From Mucilaginibacter sp. SG564 (GTDB lineage Bacteria > Bacteroidota > Bacteroidia > Sphingobacteriales > Sphingobacteriaceae), in NCBI RefSeq assembly GCF_013149275.1, contig NZ_JABGNA010000001.1, positions 620,001 to 684,000 of the forward strand: 64,000 nt of DNA. Direction: 5' to 3'. Positions 33,818 through 43,108 of this stretch are shown here, in pieces; within the stretch, counting starts at the first letter, position 1, and each line of letters starts with the position of its first letter. A program made the translations under genes and the position numbers. The notes below the pieces were generated by a model. It did not search any database and was not told where the DNA came from. It worked only from the letters and a program-made list of their open reading frames with translations.

Positions 33818-35602
33818 ATGAGCAGACATACCTATGAGACCGGAATAATTGGAAATTGCGCCTTTTTGGCCCATATTAATAAAAATACCAACGTCGACTG
33901 GCTTTGCTGGCCCAAGTTCGACAGCACCTTCATCTTTGGCGGCTTGCTGGATAAAAAAAAGGGCGGCGAGTTTTCCATCCGCCCTGAGGGAGAATATACA
34001 TCGGAGCAGCACTACCTGGAAAATACCAATGTGCTGATAACGGAGATAAGCCCCAAAAGTGGTGGTAAATACCGTATAACCGATTTTGCACCAAGGTTTT
34101 ATCAGCATCAGCGGTATTATAAACCCTTAATGCTGATCAGGAAAATAGAAGCTATTGAAGGCTCGCCCAGGGTTATTGTGAAGTGTGAACCTGTATCTGA
34201 ATATGGCGCGGTAAAGCTGAATGTAAACCGTGGAAGTAACCATATACAATACCTTGGCGGTGAGGAGAATATGCGGCTTACCACCAATATTCCTATCAGT
34301 TATGTATTTGATGAGCAGGCCTTTGTGCTGAATGAAACCAAATACCTCGCCTTAACCTACGGCGAACCATTGGAAGCCGCCCTGATATCAACCGCTGACC
34401 GATTTTTGGCCGAAACCATTCAATACTGGCGCACCTGGATCAAGCACTCCTCTATCGCTACGTATTATCAGCCATTTGTGATCCGCTCAGGCCTGGCATT
34501 AAAAATACACCAGTTTGAGGATACGGGGGCCATTATAGCTGCAAGTACTACAAGTTTACCCGAATCGCCGGGAAGTGGTCGCAATTGGGATTACCGCTAC
34601 TGCTGGCTGCGTGATACTTACTATGTGATCACCGCGCTGAACCACATTGGTCACTTTGAGGAAATGGAGAAGTATTTTAGCTATGTTACGGATATCTCCT
34701 TTTCCGAAGATGAACGCTATCAGCCACTTTACGGCATAACCGGTAAAAGAAAATTGGTTGAGGAAATACTGACCGATCTGGATGGTTATATGGGTAACCA
34801 GCCGGTACGTATTGGTAACCAGGCTTATGAGCATATCCAGAATGATATTTATGGGCAGGTAATGATCTCCCTGCTCCCGCTATATACCGATCACCGTTTC
34901 GTTTTTTCGGAACGGAAGGATTCGGTTCGCTGGATAGAGTCGCTACTGAATAAGATTGACCGTACCATTGATGAAAAGGATGCCGGGATCTGGGAGTTCA
35001 GAAACATGGCCAATATACATTGCTACAGCAACCTGTTCCAATGGGCCGGGGCCTCGGCCGCTGAAAAGATGGCACGCACTATTGACAATAAAGAACTTAT
35101 TGACAAGGCTATAGAATTGAAAGAACGCGCGGCCGCGCATATAGAAAGCTGTTATGACCCGGTGAGGAAAGTGTATACCAATTCGGCAGGTAGCTCCAAT
35201 CTGGATGCCAGTACGCTGCAATTGATCATGATGAATTATCTTGACCCGGAATCGCAAAAAGCTAAGGATCATTTACTTGCATTAGAAAAAGAGCTAAGAA
35301 CCCCTAATGGGTTGTTTTACAGATATTTATATACTGACGACTTTGGCAAACCTAAAACTACTTTCCTGATATGTGCCTTTTGGTATGTAGAGGCTCTGGC
35401 CAGTGTTGGTCGCCTGGATGATGCCCAGCGCGAGTTTGCCAATCTGCTGCAATACTCTAATCACCTGCTATTGTTTAGTGAGGATGTTGATGAACAGGAC
35501 GGTAGCCAATGGGGTAATTTTCCGCAGGCATATAGCCACGTAGGCCTGATGAACGCGGCCTACCGGATAGCCATGAAATTGGACAGACCTATATTTCTAT
35601 AA
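33818..35602 (+). CDS. GH15 glycoside hydrolase (glucoamylase/trehalase-like)
   Basis: A 594-residue protein with no signal peptide, so probably cytoplasmic. An N-terminal beta-sandwich (GIIGNCAFLAHINKNTNVDWLCWPKFDS) leads into the (alpha/alpha)6 barrel with GRNWDYRYCWLRDTYY. Glu in DAGIWEFR is the likely acid, and the conserved C-terminal GNFPQAYSHVGLMNAA follows the base region. GH15 members act on alpha-glucans, and some are trehalases. The next gene, convergent, makes trehalose (OtsA-OtsB), so trehalose or glycogen turnover is likely. Which substrate it prefers is not visible. Confidence 0.9.
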   Translation: MSRHTYETGIIGNCAFLAHINKNTNVDWLCWPKFDSTFIFGGLLDKKKGGEFSIRPEGEYTSEQHYLENTNVLITEISPKSGGKYRITDFAPRFYQHQRYYKPLMLIRKIEAIEGSPRVIVKCEPVSEYGAVKLNVNRGSNHIQYLGGEENMRLTTNIPISYVFDEQAFVLNETKYLALTYGEPLEAALISTADRFLAETIQYWRTWIKHSSIATYYQPFVIRSGLALKIHQFEDTGAIIAASTTSLPESPGSGRNWDYRYCWLRDTYYVITALNHIGHFEEMEKYFSYVTDISFSEDERYQPLYGITGKRKLVEEILTDLDGYMGNQPVRIGNQAYEHIQNDIYGQVMISLLPLYTDHRFVFSERKDSVRWIESLLNKIDRTIDEKDAGIWEFRNMANIHCYSNLFQWAGASAAEKMARTIDNKELIDKAIELKERAAAHIESCYDPVRKVYTNSAGSSNLDASTLQLIMMNYLDPESQKAKDHLLALEKELRTPNGLFYRYLYTDDFGKPKTTFLICAFWYVEALASVGRLDDAQREFANLLQYSNHLLLFSEDVDEQDGSQWGNFPQAYSHVGLMNAAYRIAMKLDRPIFL

Positions 35603-35740
35603 TTAGTGAATTAGTGAATTAGTGAATTAGTGAATTAGTGAATTATTGAATTATTGAATTAGTTGAACAATACGCAACTAATTCAATAATTCACTAATTA
35701 ATTTACTTAATCACTAATTCAGTAAATCACTAACTTAACT
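35601..35740. repeat. Tandem GAATTAGT words with inverted counterpart
   Basis: Five or more direct copies of an 8-bp word (GAATTAGT and GAATTATT) from 35601 to 35665 are followed by complementary AATTCACT/AATTCAATAA words to about 35740. The best stem is 19 bp (35647-35665 with 35675-35693). It lies between the convergent GH15 and OtsA-OtsB genes. Confidence 0.8.
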
Positions 35741-35742
35741 CT

Positions 35743-37941
35743 CTAATTAACTTCCACCGTAATATGCTGGGTGAAGCTGGTGAGTAGTTTGCGTACTTCT
35801 GCGGGGTTGCGGAGATAAAATTTAGCTGCTGATAAATTGCTGCCTACTTTGATGGTAATTGCAGTTTCCGGTAATGCTTTAAAAATATCTTCGTCGGTAT
35901 AATCATCGCCAAAGGCTATAATAAAATCATAATCTTTGCCTTCTGTTAGGGTTAACGCGGCTTTACCTTTGTTGATATCCATGTTCTTTACTTCCAGTAC
36001 CTTATCCCCTGCCAGCAGCTGTAGGCCTTTATCGCTGGCCAAATATTTCAGGTTGTTCATCAATTCGCTCGCTCTAAGCTCTCCTAAGCCATTTTGTGCC
36101 TTGCGGTAGTGCCAAACCAGCGAATAGGTTTTCTCTTCGATAAATGAGCCCGGAGTACGGTCTACATAGGTTTCCAGGATGGGATAAATATCATGTTTCC
36201 ATTGATCGCTCAATCCCGATATTTTATGCCAACTGGTGCCAGGTCTTTTAAACCAGGAACCGTGTTCGGCAATCAGGTATATATTGGTATGGCTAAACCA
36301 CTCTTCGAGGTTTTCATGCTTACGACCACTGATGAGCACGACCTGATTGGCAGGATCTTCTGATAGTTTATCAATTATATCGTATAATTCTTTATCGGGA
36401 CTGGCCTGCTCAATATTTGATTTAAAGTTCACAAGGGTACCATCATAATCTAAAAAGATGATCCTTTTTTTGGTTTTGATATACCGGTTGATGATAGATT
36501 GTTCGGTGGCGAAACTAACATGCCGGGCCTGTAGGGAGCGCTGCATGAGTTTAACCTCCTTTAAACGGTCAAAGAAAATTTTGACCCAGTGCGAAATATT
36601 AAACTTTGATACTAACTGCCGCATAGGTATCATGCGCCTTTGCTGCTCTTCCAGTGGCATGCTAAGGGCCTCCAGTATCGCCCGGCAAACCTCGCCCGTA
36701 TTATTTGGGTTAACGACGATAGCATCAATTAATTCTTTAGATGAACCGGCCATCTCACTTAATATCAATACGCCATCGTTATTTGTTCTGCTGGCAATAT
36801 ATTCTTTACTAACCAGGTTCATACCATCGCGCATGGGGGTTACCAGGCATACATCGGCAGTATGGTATAAGGCAGATAGTGTTTCGATCGGGAACGACCG
36901 GTAATAATAATGGATAGGTGTCCAATCCATGGTTCGATATATGGAATTGATATTACCTACCCTTTTATCAATTTCCTCACGCAGGTGGGCATATTGCGGA
37001 ACGGTATCCCTTGAAGGCACAACGATCATGTAGAACGTTATTTTTTCAATACACTCGGGGCAAAGCTCCAGCATCAATTCAAAAGCCTGCAAGCGTTGTA
37101 GTATACCTTTGCTATAGTCCAGCCGGTCAATAGAAAGGATGAGCTTGGTGTCTTTGAAATTGTTTTTTATCAGCTCGATCTGTTCTTTGACATCATCCTG
37201 TAGCGGTAAAGTGGCATATTTTTGCTCATCTATTCCCATGGGGAATGATTCTACCACGATGGAACGCTCATCCATGGTGATGATGTTTGATGAGGTATTT
37301 ACCGGCAAAATACGTGAGGTTGCTCCCAAAAAATGACGCACATCATCAAAGGTGTGAAAGCCAATCAGGTCGGCACCCAGCATACCCTCCAATAGTTCAG
37401 ATCTCCAGGGTATCAACCGGAACATTTCATGTGAGGGAAATGGAATATGCAGGAAAAAGCCAATAGAAACATCAGGCAATTCATTCCTTACCAGGGCAGG
37501 TAAAAGTAATAACTGGTAATCATGGATCCATATAATATCGCCAGGTTCGGCAACACTTAGGATGCTGTCTCTAAATTTTTGATTTACAGCTTGGTAATAA
37601 TCCCAGTTTGATTGCTTGTAATTGGCGTACGTGGAGGCGTAATAATGGAAAACCGGCCATAATACCTCGTTGGAGAATCCTTCATAATATTGATTGATTT
37701 CTTCCTGGTCAAGAAAAACTGGTATTAGGCTGAGTTCTTTTAATTGATGGGAAACATGGTCTTTATCCTGTTGCTCGGTGATCTCGATGCCGGGCCAGCC
37801 TATCCATACATTATTACCTTGTTTATATATTGAACCTAAACCGGTTGCTAAACCCCCTTCACTGGACGATAAAATATACTCGTCTTCGTTTTTTGAAATT
37901 TTGATAGGTAACCGGTTAGATACAATGATGGTCTTGGGCAT
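35743..37941 (-). CDS. Bifunctional trehalose-6-phosphate synthase / phosphatase
   Basis: A 732-residue fusion. Residues 1 to about 465 are a GT20 synthase (IVSNRLPIKI, IWIHDYQLLLLPALVR, DRLDYSKGI, MRDGMNLVSKEYIA). From about 490 to the end is an HAD phosphatase with IIFLDYDGTLVNF (nucleophile Asp498, acid/base Asp500) and AFGDDYTDEDIF. The first half transfers glucose from UDP-glucose to glucose-6-phosphate, the second removes the phosphate. Trehalose is used against osmotic stress, drying and cold. The gene is convergent with the GH15 gene across a repeat region. Confidence 0.95.
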   Translation of the reverse strand: MPKTIIVSNRLPIKISKNEDEYILSSSEGGLATGLGSIYKQGNNVWIGWPGIEITEQQDKDHVSHQLKELSLIPVFLDQEEINQYYEGFSNEVLWPVFHYYASTYANYKQSNWDYYQAVNQKFRDSILSVAEPGDIIWIHDYQLLLLPALVRNELPDVSIGFFLHIPFPSHEMFRLIPWRSELLEGMLGADLIGFHTFDDVRHFLGATSRILPVNTSSNIITMDERSIVVESFPMGIDEQKYATLPLQDDVKEQIELIKNNFKDTKLILSIDRLDYSKGILQRLQAFELMLELCPECIEKITFYMIVVPSRDTVPQYAHLREEIDKRVGNINSIYRTMDWTPIHYYYRSFPIETLSALYHTADVCLVTPMRDGMNLVSKEYIASRTNNDGVLILSEMAGSSKELIDAIVVNPNNTGEVCRAILEALSMPLEEQQRRMIPMRQLVSKFNISHWVKIFFDRLKEVKLMQRSLQARHVSFATEQSIINRYIKTKKRIIFLDYDGTLVNFKSNIEQASPDKELYDIIDKLSEDPANQVVLISGRKHENLEEWFSHTNIYLIAEHGSWFKRPGTSWHKISGLSDQWKHDIYPILETYVDRTPGSFIEEKTYSLVWHYRKAQNGLGELRASELMNNLKYLASDKGLQLLAGDKVLEVKNMDINKGKAALTLTEGKDYDFIIAFGDDYTDEDIFKALPETAITIKVGSNLSAAKFYLRNPAEVRKLLTSFTQHITVEVN

Positions 37942-38047
37942 ATCTGCGAATTATATTAATAAATTATACTTATTAATAAAGACAGAAAGCCTCAATTTGT
38001 TTGCTTAATAGTTACAATGAAGGGCAAAATAACAAGCTTGTGACATA

Positions 38048-38080
38048 AAAAAGCCATCCCGATTGTCGGAATGGCTTTTT
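38048..38080 (-). terminator. Rho-independent terminator
   Basis: AAAAAGCCAT pairs with ATGGCTTTTT (38048-38057 / 38071-38080), and inside it CCGA pairs with TCGG. It is 18 bp beyond the stop of the PepSY-like gene on the minus strand. Confidence 0.85.
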
Positions 38081-38097
38081 ATGAAGACTATTTAGAA

Positions 38098-38580
38098 TTA
38101 TCTTACTTGTTGGAAAAACTCAAGGTTAGCTTGTTGAGTGATCCTTACCAATACTTCATGAGTATCGTTTTTCAGGTCAACAAAGTATGAAGTTGGGTCG
38201 ATGTTGTCGTTCAGGTCGGTATTAGCCTGGTAAACGATAACCTCGCCTATTTCGTAACCTTTGTAATCTTTAGCAATTTGTTTTAAAGTTTTAGCAGGGA
38301 TAGCTTTAGCGTCAACACGTTGAGTTACACCTAAAAACTCGCCATTCAGGTTGTAGAAAGCGGTTTTTTTAACGCCATCGATAGTGAAGGTAGCCTTTTG
38401 GCAATTTTTGGTTACAGTCCAGTTTACATCTTTTGCATCGGAAAAGTCAACTGTGAAACCGTGTAAAGCGATGTAAGAAACGTTTGTTCCACCATCAACT
38501 ACTTTTTTTACGCCGTCAGCGGCAAATACATTAACGCTTAATAAAGCGGCAATTGCTGTTGTTAAAAATATCTTTTTCAT
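38098..38580 (-). CDS. Secreted PepSY-like (BLIP-type) protein
   Basis: A 160-residue protein with a signal peptide ending near VFAA (residue 21). The mature part has the alternating strands and helix of the PepSY-like, beta-lactamase-inhibitor-type fold found in many short exported Bacteroidota proteins (ALHGFTVDFSDAKDVNWTVTKNCQKATFTIDG, AKTLKQIAKDYKGYEIGEVIVYQANTD). The molecular role of this group is not known. It is a single gene with a terminator behind it and an AT-rich 226-bp region in front. Confidence 0.75.
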   Translation of the reverse strand: MKKIFLTTAIAALLSVNVFAADGVKKVVDGGTNVSYIALHGFTVDFSDAKDVNWTVTKNCQKATFTIDGVKKTAFYNLNGEFLGVTQRVDAKAIPAKTLKQIAKDYKGYEIGEVIVYQANTDLNDNIDPTSYFVDLKNDTHEVLVRITQQANLEFFQQVR

Positions 38581-38806
38581 GTTCGTTTAAATTTTAAATC
38601 CATAACAAAAGTATGCTAAGATTAGTAATGTCACAAATAAAATTTAACTTTTATGAATATTTTATAATTATATTACTTTTATGATGAAAAATTTAAATTT
38701 TTATAATGCACTTAGTGTATAATTTACAATATGTAAATTTAAAAATGTGCAAAAAAATAGGTTTTGGATTAGCTAAACCGATTTTTCAAATTATTTTAAC
38801 CTCAAT

Positions 38807-39610
38807 TTAACCATTATCCGCGAAACCTGGATACAAAGTCATGCCTCCGTCCATAAAAATGGTGGTGCCGGTGATGTAATCGGCCTCGTCTGATGCCAGC
38901 CAGGCAGCCAGTTTGCCAATATCATCAGGCTTGCCAATTCGGTTATAAGGTATGAGGGTGAGCAGTTTATCTAATGCCTCGGGTGTATCCCAGGCAGCTT
39001 TATTAATAGGTGTTTGTATAGCTCCGGGTCCGATGCCCACTACCCTGATTTTATGCGGGGCCAGTTCCTGGGCTATGCTTTTCATAAACATGCTAATGCC
39101 CCCTTTACTTGCGGCATAGTTAACATGCCCTCCCCATGGAATTACCTCGTGTACACTGCTCATGCAAATGATCTTGCCAGCTGCACGGCTTCGTTCGTCC
39201 ACTACCCCCCTGCGTATAAACTCTCTGGCTGCTTCGCGCGAGCATAAAAACTGCCCGGTAAGGTTAATGCTGATCACTGTATTCCAATCATCCAGGGTCA
39301 TATCTACAAATTTGGAATCTTTTTGCAAACCTGCATTGTTTACCAATATATCGATGGTGCCGTATTGCGCGTACATCTGGGCAAACATTTCTTTTACCTC
39401 AGTTTCCTGGCTTACATCAGCTTGTACGGCAAATGCTTCGCCGCCAATCTCCTTTATTTCAGCTACGGTAACTTCCGCAGCATCATGATTGTGGGCGTAA
39501 TTGATAACCAGTTTGGCACCAGCGGCTGCGAGAGCCAGGGCTACCCCTTTACCGATACCGCTATCGGCACCGGTAACCAGTGCCGCTTGTCCTTTTAATG
39601 ATGGGTTCAT
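38807..39610 (-). CDS. SDR oxidoreductase, glucose 1-dehydrogenase-like
   Basis: A 267-residue classical SDR. TGADSGIGKG (cofactor), NNAGLQ, catalytic Ser in MSSVHE and YAASK are all present. IRVVGIGPGAIQTPIN and the closing TGTTIFMDGGMTLYPGF are typical of the glucose 1-dehydrogenase group. That enzyme type oxidises glucose with NAD(P), but many members with these motifs act on other sugars or steroids, so the substrate is not firm. It is 131 bp upstream of nothing operonic on the minus strand; mqnA starts beyond it in the same direction. Confidence 0.85.
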   Translation of the reverse strand: MNPSLKGQAALVTGADSGIGKGVALALAAAGAKLVINYAHNHDAAEVTVAEIKEIGGEAFAVQADVSQETEVKEMFAQMYAQYGTIDILVNNAGLQKDSKFVDMTLDDWNTVISINLTGQFLCSREAAREFIRRGVVDERSRAAGKIICMSSVHEVIPWGGHVNYAASKGGISMFMKSIAQELAPHKIRVVGIGPGAIQTPINKAAWDTPEALDKLLTLIPYNRIGKPDDIGKLAAWLASDEADYITGTTIFMDGGMTLYPGFADNG

Positions 39611-39691
39611 TTATCTACAGATTTAATTGTTTTAATATAACCAATGTATTTTACAGGATAAGGTTTTATATATTAAACATTTGTAAACAAA

Positions 39692-39715
39692 AAGAGACGC
39701 AATTACGCGTCCCTT
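39692..39715. repeat. GAGACGC-type hairpin
   Basis: AAGAGACGC pairs with GCGTCCCTT around AATTAC with one mismatch. It sits between the SDR start and the mqnA stop (39742). It resembles the element at 49235-49259 in its core GACGC/GCGTC words. It can serve as the mqnA terminator. Confidence 0.5.
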
Positions 39716-39741
39716 CAACAGAAAAAATATGTTGGTGATGG

Positions 39742-40485
39742 CTATAGTACTTTTATATAATCCAAAAACATATAAAGCGCTTTCTTTTTTCCTTCGGTAA
39801 GATCGAAATCTATCTTGTGCATCAGATAATCCTGTATGTCAAAATCTTCACGCATGGGTAGTTCTTTAAAAAGCTCTGCCCGATGATCAAGACCATGTTT
39901 CAGGGCGGCGTTAAACTCGTCCATAAAATCCTGTGGAATAGGTTTGTTGGCTATCCAGCCGGCAAACATAAAAGGCAAACCCGTAAAGTTTTGCCATTCT
40001 TCGGCAAGGTCATACACATAATTATATTTATCTTTTTTGCCAAAGGTGCGGTCGCCTATTTGTACAAAAGCGGTGTTGGCTTCTGTAGATTCGCTGTAGT
40101 CTGTAGCATCTTTAATTAATTCGGGGTTTACATTCCAGTAGTTTTTTAGTAAAACACGCGCCAGGTTATTGGATGAGCGCGATTGCGGATCGAGCTGTAG
40201 GTATTTGATGTCCTTAACATCGCAATTGCTAAAAATAAATACCGAATTTACAGCGCCTACTGCCCCGATACAGTATTCAGAAACTATTTCCCAATGTGGT
40301 AAATTCAAGGTAGCCGCTACAGGAATGAGGCCGATATCAACCACATCATCTATTAGTTTTTGAGCACAGTCTGACGGCATATCGAGGCTCAATTCAATTT
40401 TATCTAATATTCCACTATGCTGGATGCCGTATATAAAGGGTTTGGTGTTGGTGTAGCTTACAGCTGATATTCTTATCTTATTCAC
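39742..40485 (-). CDS. mqnA: Chorismate dehydratase (menaquinone, futalosine pathway)
   Basis: A 247-residue protein of the periplasmic-binding-protein fold without a signal peptide, as in MqnA. RISAVSYTNTKPFIYG at the N-terminus is the family hallmark, followed by DVVDIGLIPVAATLNLP, LQLDPQSRSSNNLARVLL and FVQIGDRTFG. It removes water from chorismate to give 3-enolpyruvylbenzoate, the first step of the futalosine route to menaquinone. mqnE follows two genes away on the same strand, with a histidine phosphatase between them. Confidence 0.93.
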   Translation of the reverse strand: MNKIRISAVSYTNTKPFIYGIQHSGILDKIELSLDMPSDCAQKLIDDVVDIGLIPVAATLNLPHWEIVSEYCIGAVGAVNSVFIFSNCDVKDIKYLQLDPQSRSSNNLARVLLKNYWNVNPELIKDATDYSESTEANTAFVQIGDRTFGKKDKYNYVYDLAEEWQNFTGLPFMFAGWIANKPIPQDFMDEFNAALKHGLDHRAELFKELPMREDFDIQDYLMHKIDFDLTEGKKKALYMFLDYIKVL

Positions 40486-40499
40486 AGAAACGCTCTCTT

Positions 40500-41120
40500 T
40501 CAGGATTGTTTTAAATGTTCGGAGTTGTTAAAATCGACGATCTCAAATTTTTCGCCGTTGTAGGTCACTTTGTATAAAACCAGGTTCTGGTGCGGAAAGG
40601 TGTCCATCTCTGTAAGCGGAACGCCTGATAATATACAAAGCAATAAGCGCATGGCACGACCATGCATACAGACGAGTACTGTTTTTTCTTCGGGATGGCT
40701 CATGATCACATCGAGCGCTTCACGCTCTCGTATCTCCACCTCGTTAGGGCTTTCACCGCCTTCAAATTTACTGTCTAAGCGACCATCGAGCCAGTCGCGC
40801 ATGATTTGTAAAAAGGCGGCTTTGTTTTGGGCCGTAGCCGGTTGCCCTTCGTGTATTCCCCAGGCCAGCTCATCCAGGCCTGATAGTTTTTGATAGGGAA
40901 TTCCCAGATCAATAAAAGGCTGAACGCTTTGTTGAGTACGCTTTAAGGCCGATAGATATATTTTATCAAATGGTACAGTTTTGTATGCCTCAAAAAATTG
41001 AGCTGCCTGTTTACGGCCCTCATCGTTTAAATCGGTATCCATTCCCCGTCCCTGTACAACACCCAGCCTGTTGAGTTCTGTTTGGCCGTGGCGTACTATA
41101 TATAAGGTTTTTTGTATCAT
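40500..41120 (-). CDS. Histidine phosphatase family protein
   Basis: A 206-residue member of the phosphoglycerate-mutase-like superfamily. The catalytic histidine is in IVRHGQTE, the second active-site His in VCMHGRAMRLL, and KRTQQSVQPF supplies the conserved Arg region. Such enzymes dephosphorylate sugar phosphates, alpha-ribazole phosphate or nucleotides. It lies 14 bp from mqnA and 90 bp from mqnE, so it is probably in their operon, but a menaquinone role is not known for this family. The substrate is unassigned. Confidence 0.85.
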   Translation of the reverse strand: MIQKTLYIVRHGQTELNRLGVVQGRGMDTDLNDEGRKQAAQFFEAYKTVPFDKIYLSALKRTQQSVQPFIDLGIPYQKLSGLDELAWGIHEGQPATAQNKAAFLQIMRDWLDGRLDSKFEGGESPNEVEIREREALDVIMSHPEEKTVLVCMHGRAMRLLLCILSGVPLTEMDTFPHQNLVLYKVTYNGEKFEIVDFNNSEHLKQS

Positions 41121-41130
41121 TCTTGTTTAG

Positions 41131-41212
41131 GATGAAAGGTAAAAGCTGAAAAGTAAAAGGTTTGTATAAAAAAGATAAACCCTTTACCTTTCACCCTTCG
41201 CCTTTCACCATC
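41131..41212. repeat. Imperfect inverted repeat of AAAGGT/ACCTTT words
   Basis: The left arm (41131-41160) is made of GAAAGGTAAAAG-like words and the right arm (41181-41212) of CCTTTACCTTTCACC-like words. Pairing is imperfect. The right arm contains the mqnE stop codon. It lies between two minus-strand genes. Confidence 0.6.
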
Positions 41213-42407
41213 AATTAATTACAGGCAACTTGTAATACTGAGGTTTTGGCTCAGTTTCCGGGAATTCAAAATTAGTATAGTCGGTTACTACATTATATAA
41301 AGTGTCGCGCTCAATAGGCTGTCGGCCAATATTTTTGATCAGTTCTACCAATTGTTTGGTGCTCATGCCCGGGTGCTGTTCTTCGGCACCAGCCATAGAA
41401 TATATTTTAGTAGTATCATCCAACGTACCGTCAATATCATCAACTCCAAAGTTTAGGGATAGTTGTGCCGTAGTACGACTGATCATAGCCCAGTAAGCTT
41501 TAATATGATCAAAATTATCAAGGTAGATACGTGCCACCGCATAGTTACGCAGATCCTCAACCACGGTTGACTCGGGCACGTGCGACATTTGATTATCCTG
41601 GTTGCGGAATTTTAACGGTATAAAGGTTTGGAAGCCTCCAGTTTTATCCTGTAACTGGCGCAGGCGTTCCATATGATCAACCCGGTGCCAGAACTTTTCT
41701 ATATGACCATAAAGCATAGTAGCATTGGAGCGGCCACCCAGCTTGTGCCATTCTTCATGAATAGCCAGCCATTGGTCGCCGGTACATTTATCTTTGGATA
41801 TCAGGTCACGAACCTCGGGATGGAAAATCTCGGCACCACCGCCGGGAATTGACTGTAAACCAGCTTCCTGCATCAGGCGCATACCTGTAGCATAGTCAAT
41901 TTTGGCTTTTTTAAATATATAATGATATTCAACAGGTGTTAATGCCTTGATATGCAGTTCCGGGCGATGAGCGCGGATACGGCTAAAAAGCTCCTGGTAA
42001 AAAGGTACGTCGTATTGTGGCAAAACGCCACCTACTATATGCACTTCGGTTACGGGTTCACCATCATATTTGGTCACCATGTTAAACATTTCGTCCATGG
42101 TATATTCCCAGCCTTCTGATTTTTGCTTCAGCAAGCGAGAGTACGAGCAAAATTTGCAGTCATAAACACACAAATTAGTTGGCTCGATATGAAAATTACG
42201 GTTGAAATAAGTTTTATGACCATGCCGTTTCTCGCGGATGTAGTTGGCTAAAACGCCCAAATAACCCAGGTCGCCCTGCTCATATAATATCACACCTTCA
42301 TCAAAGGTGATGCGTTCGTTATTAAGAACTTTTTCGGCAATGTGCTTTAAATCAGCGGATAGATCCGGATTTTGTAATAATAACTGTAAATTACCTTCAG
42401 CTTCCAT
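41211..42407 (-). CDS. mqnE: Aminofutalosine synthase (radical SAM)
   Basis: A 398-residue radical SAM enzyme. NLCVYDCKFCSYSR gives the CxxxCxxC iron-sulfur cluster motif. PGGGAEIFHPEVRDLI and LGGRSNATMLYGHIEK are typical of the MqnE/MqnC family, and the form here fits MqnE, which joins 3-enolpyruvylbenzoate and SAM-derived adenosine into aminofutalosine. The open frame starts with TTG at 42425, but the ATG at 42407 begins the conserved part (MEAEGNLQLLL), so it is used. With mqnA two genes away, the futalosine route is present. Confidence 0.9.
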   Translation of the reverse strand: MEAEGNLQLLLQNPDLSADLKHIAEKVLNNERITFDEGVILYEQGDLGYLGVLANYIREKRHGHKTYFNRNFHIEPTNLCVYDCKFCSYSRLLKQKSEGWEYTMDEMFNMVTKYDGEPVTEVHIVGGVLPQYDVPFYQELFSRIRAHRPELHIKALTPVEYHYIFKKAKIDYATGMRLMQEAGLQSIPGGGAEIFHPEVRDLISKDKCTGDQWLAIHEEWHKLGGRSNATMLYGHIEKFWHRVDHMERLRQLQDKTGGFQTFIPLKFRNQDNQMSHVPESTVVEDLRNYAVARIYLDNFDHIKAYWAMISRTTAQLSLNFGVDDIDGTLDDTTKIYSMAGAEEQHPGMSTKQLVELIKNIGRQPIERDTLYNVVTDYTNFEFPETEPKPQYYKLPVIN

Positions 42408-42494
42408 GGAAAAAACTTTGCGCAAATGTACTAAAAAGCATAAAACTATGCTTTATGAGATAATTCATTGCAAAGCGGATGGAAGTAAATGACA

Positions 42495-43022
42495 CTAAAA
42501 TTGCACAGGGGTAATCAGGCTTATGTTGATGCCGTTAAAACAATCGTCCTGACACCCTTTGGGAACAAATCCGCAACTGGATATCATACCGTTATTTTTC
42601 GCTTCAAAGTAAATGTCATTGGCTTTCTTATCGGCTTTAAGCCAAACCGTTTTGGCTTTTTGGTAAACATCATCTAATATAAGTGATTCGCCTGCATCGT
42701 TAGGATGTGTGTTGATATGATCAGCATCTTCATGCCATTGTTTTAACGTGTCTTTTTGAGCTGTGCCGTTTCGCTTAAGTTGGGTTGAAATAAAATCCCT
42801 TGAAACTATCTTACCATTAATTACACTGATTTTAGTCTCTGACCCATAACCGAAAACGGATCCGGAGTTCGAGGTATAGAGATAGGAATTGTGCGCATTA
42901 CTTTTAAAGCTTAACCAAGCGTTATAGCTTTTATTAAACTCACTTTCATTAGCAATGTTGTCTTTCTTGCAACTGCTTAGCAGTAACGAAGCAATAATTA
43001 ACGAGAAATAAAAATTTTTCAT
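42495..43022 (-). CDS. Lipoprotein, DUF6174-like
   Basis: A 175-residue protein with a lipoprotein signal (LLLSSCKKD; Cys as lipidation site). ATG at 43022 is used because it begins the signal peptide. The conserved core AWLSFKSNAHNSYLYTSNSGSVFG... and INGKIVSRDF resemble small Bacteroidota proteins of the DUF6174 type, whose role is unknown. Three cysteines near the C-terminus (SCGFVPKGCQDDC) may form disulfides. It is divergent from the metB-like gene. The family assignment is tentative. Confidence 0.65.
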   Translation of the reverse strand: MKNFYFSLIIASLLLSSCKKDNIANESEFNKSYNAWLSFKSNAHNSYLYTSNSGSVFGYGSETKISVINGKIVSRDFISTQLKRNGTAQKDTLKQWHEDADHINTHPNDAGESLILDDVYQKAKTVWLKADKKANDIYFEAKNNGMISSCGFVPKGCQDDCFNGINISLITPVQF

Positions 43023-43108
43023 GATTACAGGGGGGTATTTTAGAATATTACGCAAAAATTATGCCCCCCGTTACACCTTATAAAAATAATCTTATTTAAT
43101 TTGGCCAA

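Noticed and set aside
35601..35740. CRISPR array
   Set aside because: The repeats are 8 bp, have no spacers and no cas genes are nearby; they form a word-repeat hairpin instead.
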